From Candidatus Eiseniibacteriota bacterium (GTDB lineage Bacteria; Eisenbacteria; RBG-16-71-46; CAIMUX01), in contig CAIMUX010000142.1 in NCBI GenBank assembly GCA_903844735.1, positions 31,527 through 95,526 on the forward strand: a DNA stretch of 64,000 nucleotides. Direction: 5' to 3'. Shown here one piece after another: positions 60,389 to 64,000 of this stretch. Position 1 is the first letter of the stretch. Each line of letters begins with the position of its first letter. Made by a program: the position numbers and the translations under genes. The notes under the pieces are model-generated. The model was not told the DNA's origin. It did no database searches and saw only the letters and a list, made by a program, of their open reading frames with translations.

Positions 60389-61594
60389 TCAAGACGAACG
60401 CGCGTGTTTCTTCCTCGACACGGTGGATGACAATGAGGTCCACAGGTGCATGGCCGCATAGGCGCGCCATGGCCGCCACGCTTCGGAGCGCTCACGGAGC
60501 TCCTTCTCGGACACCAGCGTGCCTTCGACGGACAGAGCGCGACGAAGGCCGAGATCTCCTGCGGGGAAGGCATCCGGGTCGCGCAGCGCCCTCAGGGCGA
60601 CGTACTCGACGGTCCAGGGCCCGAGGCCGGGGATCGCCAGCAGTCGCGTGCGCGTCTCCTCGATCGGCGCGGCGGGGGAAAGAGAGAGACAGCTTTCGGC
60701 GATTTCCCGAGCGAAGCCGCTCAGGGCCCGTGCCCGCGCGCCGGGCAGCCCGATCTTCGCGATGTCGGCCTCGGCGAGCCGCTCCGCCGTAGGGAACAGC
60801 CGCGTAGCGCCGGAGGTCTCATCCGGGGTCCGGGCGCCGAACGCCTGCGCCAGCCGTCCCGCCAGTGTCGTAGCCCCGGCGACCGAGATTTGCTGGCCCA
60901 GAATGGCCCGCACCCCCAGCTCGAAGCCGTCCCATGCGCCGGGCACGCGAAGACCGGGGCGGGCGCGCACGAGTCGGGCCAGCCCGGCATCGCGCCGCAG
61001 GTGATCGTCGATCGGCAGCGGGTCGGCATCCGCGTCGAAGAGAGCCTTGATCCGTTCGACCACCTCGATAAGCCCGCGCGTGAGAGGAGGCCGCACGCAA
61101 AAGACCAGGCGCGGCGGCTCGGGCTCGAAGGTCACCTCGATGTAGTGCGGCGCGCCGTCGACCAGGACGCTGCGCCGATAGGAATCGGGCGTGACCTGCT
61201 CCACGCCGGGAATGGCACGGGGAGCCAAGAAGGCGATGAGGGAGTTCCAGTCATAGGGGGTGCGCACCGGTAGGCGCAGGCCCAGTCCCTCTCCGGCGAC
61301 CGGGATCGGCGCGCCATCGCGGCGCACCGTGGCCGTGGTGCCCAACCACGCGGGCGCCCCGGGCGCGGCATCGGGCCGGCAGCGGCGGCAGGGACGGTAA
61401 CCCGCTTCTTCCGCTGCGGCGGCGCAAGGGTAGAAGCGAACGTGGCGCCGCTGGGGCGTCACCGCCGGGCAGAGCGGGCGGCAGTAGATGCCGGTCGTGA
61501 CAACCGCGGCGTAAAATCGGCCGTCGAAACGGGCGTCACGGCTGCACACCGCCCGGTAGCAGAAGTCCTCGGAGGGCTGGTTCGTCGGTTGCAT
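60389..61594 (-). CDS. Ada-AlkA fusion DNA glycosylase lacking the AraC domain
   Basis: A 401-residue DNA repair protein. The N-terminal Ada zinc domain is complete: YCRPLCPAVTPQRRHVRFYP and GYRPCRRCRPD give the four Cys, one of which accepts methyl groups from phosphotriesters in Ada. After PGAPAWLGTTATVRR the sequence goes straight to the AlkA N-terminal domain (YDWNSLIAFLAPRAIPGVEQ) and the HhH-GPD glycosylase (LLAIPGLGPWTVEYVALRAL, FPAGDLGLRRAL with the catalytic Asp). Usual fusions carry a roughly 100-residue AraC helix-turn-helix between these parts; here it is cleanly absent. So the protein can repair DNA but probably no longer regulates genes. ATG 61594 is the family start. Confidence 0.88.
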   Translation of the reverse strand: MQPTNQPSEDFCYRAVCSRDARFDGRFYAAVVTTGIYCRPLCPAVTPQRRHVRFYPCAAAAEEAGYRPCRRCRPDAAPGAPAWLGTTATVRRDGAPIPVAGEGLGLRLPVRTPYDWNSLIAFLAPRAIPGVEQVTPDSYRRSVLVDGAPHYIEVTFEPEPPRLVFCVRPPLTRGLIEVVERIKALFDADADPLPIDDHLRRDAGLARLVRARPGLRVPGAWDGFELGVRAILGQQISVAGATTLAGRLAQAFGARTPDETSGATRLFPTAERLAEADIAKIGLPGARARALSGFAREIAESCLSLSPAAPIEETRTRLLAIPGLGPWTVEYVALRALRDPDAFPAGDLGLRRALSVEGTLVSEKELRERSEAWRPWRAYAAMHLWTSLSSTVSRKKHARSS

Positions 61595-61662
61595 GGGGAC
61601 AGTATGCGCCGGTCCGCGGCGCGCCGTCGAATCTTGGAAACCCGGACGCGAAGAACAGGGAC

Positions 61663-61690
61663 TTGACACGTTCAACCTAATGACTAGGAT
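61663..61690 (+). promoter_or_regulatory. Promoter of the RelE-Phd module
   Basis: TTGACA at 61663-61668 and TAGGAT at 61685-61690 are 16 bp apart, 9 bases before the toxin start. CCTAATGACTAGG at 61676-61688 is a small imperfect palindrome over the -10 region, a possible site for autoregulation. No strong ribosome site is visible. Confidence 0.45.
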
Positions 61691-61698
61691 TATGGTCA

Positions 61699-62025
61699 AT
61701 GACGCACCGCGTTGCATTCTCGATCATCTACGCGCCCGAGGTCAGCCGGCACGTGGATGCCCTCGAAGCGAAGTACCATGGTGTGATTCAGCGGACGATC
61801 CACGAGCAGTTGTCGTTCGCGCCGGGCAAGCAGACTCGCAACCGCAAACCTCTGGAGGACCAGCCGGGCCCCTGCGGAGCGAGTTGGGAACTCCGCTGTG
61901 GTCCTGCGAATCGGTTCCGCGTGTTCTATGAATTGCCCCCTGAGGCCAGAGAGGTCTGGGTCTTGGCCATCGGTGTCAAGGATCGGGACCGGTTGTTCAT
62001 TGCCGGGAGGGAGTTCGAGCCGTGA
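61699..62025 (+). CDS. RelE/ParE-family toxin
   Basis: A 108-residue toxin: AFSIIYAPEVSRHVDALEAK, then FAPGKQTRNRKPLEDQPGPC, WELRCGPANRFRVFYELPPE and VWVLAIGVKDRDRLFIAG. The pattern 'tRnrKpL......weLR.G...RvfYe......v.vlaig.K' is the RelE/HigB type of mRNA-cleaving toxins. The toxin gene comes first and overlaps the antitoxin gene by 4 bp. Confidence 0.82.
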   Translation: MTHRVAFSIIYAPEVSRHVDALEAKYHGVIQRTIHEQLSFAPGKQTRNRKPLEDQPGPCGASWELRCGPANRFRVFYELPPEAREVWVLAIGVKDRDRLFIAGREFEP

Positions 62026-62426
62026 GAGTCGCAAGCCTGGCCGAGGTCAAGGCGAAGTTGAGCGCGTTCTTGGATGAAGCCGGGACCTCGGGCCCGGTGG
62101 TCATCACTCGCAACGGAAAGGCCGTGGCGATTCTGCTTGCTCCGACGGACGATGATGACCTGGAGGCGCTGCTGCTGTCACGGTCCCCGCGGTTTCGGTC
62201 TCTGCTGTCCAAGTCCCGGGCGAGCATTCGGGCGGGAAAGGGCGTGGCGCACGACACGTTCTGGCGGGCCGTGGACCGAAAGGCCGCGCGAGCTCCACGG
62301 CCACGCGAGAACGTGGTGCGTGATCGAGCTGCCCAACCACCCGTTCCACCGCCGCTTCCGGCGGGCGGCGGGCGCGCCGTGGGGGAGAGAAGCGGCAGCG
62401 GCAAACGACGAGCCCCCCGCGGGTGA
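62022..62426 (+). CDS. Phd/YefM-family antitoxin with unusual long tail
   Basis: A 134-residue frame. The first 85 residues are a Phd-type antitoxin: SLAEVKAKLSAFLDEAGTSG, PVVITRNGKAVAILLAPTDD, then SLLSKSRASIRAGKGVAHDT and FWRAV, where such antitoxins usually end. The remaining 45 residues are Arg, Pro and Gly-rich and look unlike protein sequence; a frameshift or loss of the natural stop is likely. The antitoxin part should still work against the RelE toxin before it. Confidence 0.75.
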   Translation: MRVASLAEVKAKLSAFLDEAGTSGPVVITRNGKAVAILLAPTDDDDLEALLLSRSPRFRSLLSKSRASIRAGKGVAHDTFWRAVDRKAARAPRPRENVVRDRAAQPPVPPPLPAGGGRAVGERSGSGKRRAPRG

Positions 62427-62456
62427 AACGTGGCGTCAGCCCCGGAGAGATGAAGA

Positions 62457-63862
62457 ATGAGCGCCTTCGCTGACTACATCAGAGAGATCCGCAAGAGCCT
62501 CGACAAGGGCGACTCCACCGAACACACCCACCGCCCCGCCCTGGAAGCGCTTCTTGAAGCCTGCGGTAAAGACACTGATGCCACGAACGAGCCTCGCCGC
62601 ATCGCCTGCGGCGCGCCTGACTTCAATATCAGTCGCAAGGGCGTTCCGCTCGGGCACGTGGAAACGAAAGATGTCGGCATCAATCTCGACGAGATGGAGC
62701 GCGGCAGGGGACCGAACGGGGACCGGTTCAAGCGGTACTCCACACTGCCCAACTGGATTCTCACGGACTATCTGGAGTTCCGCTGGTACGCGGCGGGCGA
62801 GAAGCGTCTGACTGTTCGCGCGGCCGACTTGGATAGCAAGGGCAAGCTCAAGACAGCGCCGGATGGCGAGGCGCGGCTGACTGAACTCCTGACCGCCTTC
62901 TATGCGCAACCCGCGTTGACGGTCGGCACGGCCAAGGATCTCGCCAACCGCATGGCCGGCATGACGCGCATGATCCGGGACCTCATCCTGGCCGCTCTGC
63001 TGCAGGAAGAGAAACGGGCGGAACAGGTCAAGAGCGGCGTCGCTCGCGAGACCATGCCGGGCTACGGGGCACCGACGAACTAGCTACACGAGTGGCTGCA
63101 GGCCTTTCGGGATACGCTCATCCCCGATCTGAACGAACATCAGTTCGCCGACATGTTTGCCCAAACCCTGGCCTACGGCCTCTTTGCCGCCCGCGCGCAC
63201 GCGCCGGGCAGTCCCTTTTCGCGTGGGTCCGCCGCGGTCAATCTTCCCCGCACCAACCCCTTCCTGCGGGAGCTCTTTGAGCAGATTGCAGGCGTCAGGA
63301 TGCCGGACACCATTGCCTGGGCCGTGGATGACATGGTCGAACTCCTCAAGCACGCCGACATGACGGAGGTCCTCCGGGACTTTGGCCGGTGCAAGGGACG
63401 GGAAGACCCCGTTGTCCACTTCTACGAGACCTTCCTGGCCGCCTACGATGCGGCCATGCGGGAAGTCCGAGGCGTCTTTTACACTCCGGAACCCGTCGTC
63501 AGCTACATTGTCAACTCGATAGACTGGCTGCTCAAGACCCGCCTCGGCCGCTCCCAGGGACTGGTCGACGAGAACACCCTCGTCCTCGACGCCGCCACCG
63601 GCACCGCGACCTTTCTCTTTTGCCGAATGGCGGATCAAGCAAACCGGCGAAGGTGTCTTGGGCTACATCACCAACCACGGATACGTGGACAACCCGACGT
63701 TCCGAGGCATGCGCCGGCACCTCATGCAGACCTTTGACGAGATCTACGTCCTCGACCTGCACGGCAACTCCAAGAAGAAGGAGAAATCGCCGGACGGCGG
63801 GAAGGATGAAAACGTGTTCGACATCCAACAGGGCGTGGCGATCCTGCTGGCGGTGAAAGGTG
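62457..63862 (+). pseudogene. Broken type ISP restriction-modification gene
   Basis: The first 208 codons read as the N-terminus of type ISP (LlaGI/BREX-like) single-chain enzymes: IREIRKSLDKGDSTEHTHRP, ALEALLEACG, PDFNISRKGVPLGHVETKDV. A TAG at 63081 breaks the frame, after which it continues unchanged (EWLQAFRDTLIPDLNEHQF, GVFYTPEPVVSYIVNSIDWL, LVLDAATGTATFL, the SAM motif). Near 63620 the sequence jumps to FAEWRIKQTGEGVLGYITNH, FRGMRRHLMQTFDEIYVLDL and HGNSKKKEKSPDGGKDENVF in another frame; the part in between, which holds the catalytic NPPY-type motif, is deleted. The gene is therefore dead as a modification enzyme. It loses likeness after LLAVKG near 63860. Confidence 0.8.
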
Positions 63863-64000
63863 TCCTTTCGGCAAGCCTGCATGACTCCCCCGTAGCCCCC
63901 GTCTACCCTTCCGAGTCGTGGGCTTCAAGAAGGAGGGCGACTCATGGGACGAGACGGAACGGCACTTCCAGCCAGCGTGAGCAGGGTTCGCGTCCGCGTA
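63863..64000. other. Right edge, no assigned gene
   Basis: After the restriction-modification remnant a short frame reads RVVGFKKEGDSWDETERHFQ and stops near the window edge. I do not recognise it; it may be part of another decayed gene continuing outside. Confidence 0.3.

Noticed and set aside
63081..63083. TAG as a recoded sense codon in the type ISP gene
   Set aside because: The same gene also has a frameshifting internal deletion, so a dead gene is the simpler reading; other genes here use TAG as a normal stop.
1..64000. tRNA, rRNA or tmRNA genes
   Set aside because: No cloverleaf-like sequence with a GGTTCGA-type T-loop or conserved rRNA segment was seen in the gaps by eye; a covariance search would be decisive.

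Overview
The window is GC-rich DNA from a Gram-negative bacterium. It encodes Tol-Pal and TonB-type envelope proteins, a PorV-like outer-membrane protein, several lipoproteins, and a secreted metalloprotease ending in a FlgD/T9SS-like 'APNPF...G.R...DA.G..V..GVYF' module. It also has NfnAB, a long-type IspH and 2-hydroxyacyl-CoA dehydratase genes. Together these suggest an anaerobic or facultative member of the FCB assemblage (Eisenbacteria, Zixibacteria or Krumholzibacteriota-like). That placement is inference; no rRNA or tRNA gene was seen.

Layout. 1-31 kb is mostly chromosomal housekeeping: a pseudouridine synthase and HI0933-type flavoprotein, a MocR regulator with pdxS-pdxT for pyridoxal phosphate, mutY, two envelope lipoprotein genes (one an L,D-transpeptidase), nfnAB, tyrA, ispH, era and a DMT transporter. 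A tight 18.85-27.08 kb cluster follows (FAD oxidase, COG3044 ATPase, two TonB-like proteins, tolB, pal, cpoB), then a NarL-type two-component pair and a DUF502 membrane protein. From 32.2 to 47.2 kb lies a minus-strand defence island: a DUF499 ATPase, a DUF1156 Zn-ribbon adenine methyltransferase and a SNF2/DUF3883 helicase, interrupted by small modules. The modules are a three-gene TIGR04255 cassette, a PIN toxin-antitoxin pair sitting between two copies of the methyltransferase gene tail, an antitoxin with a truncated ParE, and an MNT-HEPN pair. 47.4-64 kb is mixed: an ECF sigma/anti-sigma pair with a glycosyltransferase, a CopG-MazF pair under a palindromic operator, lipoproteins, decayed gene fragments, an activator ATPase, a GT39 transferase with a Tdh-like dehydrogenase, a metalloprotease, an Ada-AlkA fusion lacking its AraC domain, a RelE-Phd pair and a broken type ISP restriction-modification gene at the right edge.

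Three themes recur. First, the tail of a gene is found again, decayed or intact, downstream of that gene (9.5-10.6 kb, 37.1-39.1 kb, 43.1-43.9 kb). Second, minisatellites of 12, 15, 18 and 30 bp occur inside or just ahead of reading frames (pdxT, L,D-transpeptidase, TonB, pal, GT4). Third, a heptameric (GACTTCG-like) palindromic repeat family is scattered through intergenic gaps. The most unusual structures are the 646-bp direct repeat enclosing the PIN module, the three-gene TIGR04255 cassette, a 246-bp terminal-inverted-repeat element next to the helicase gene, and the phased TGGYCC array in front of the pdxR-like gene.
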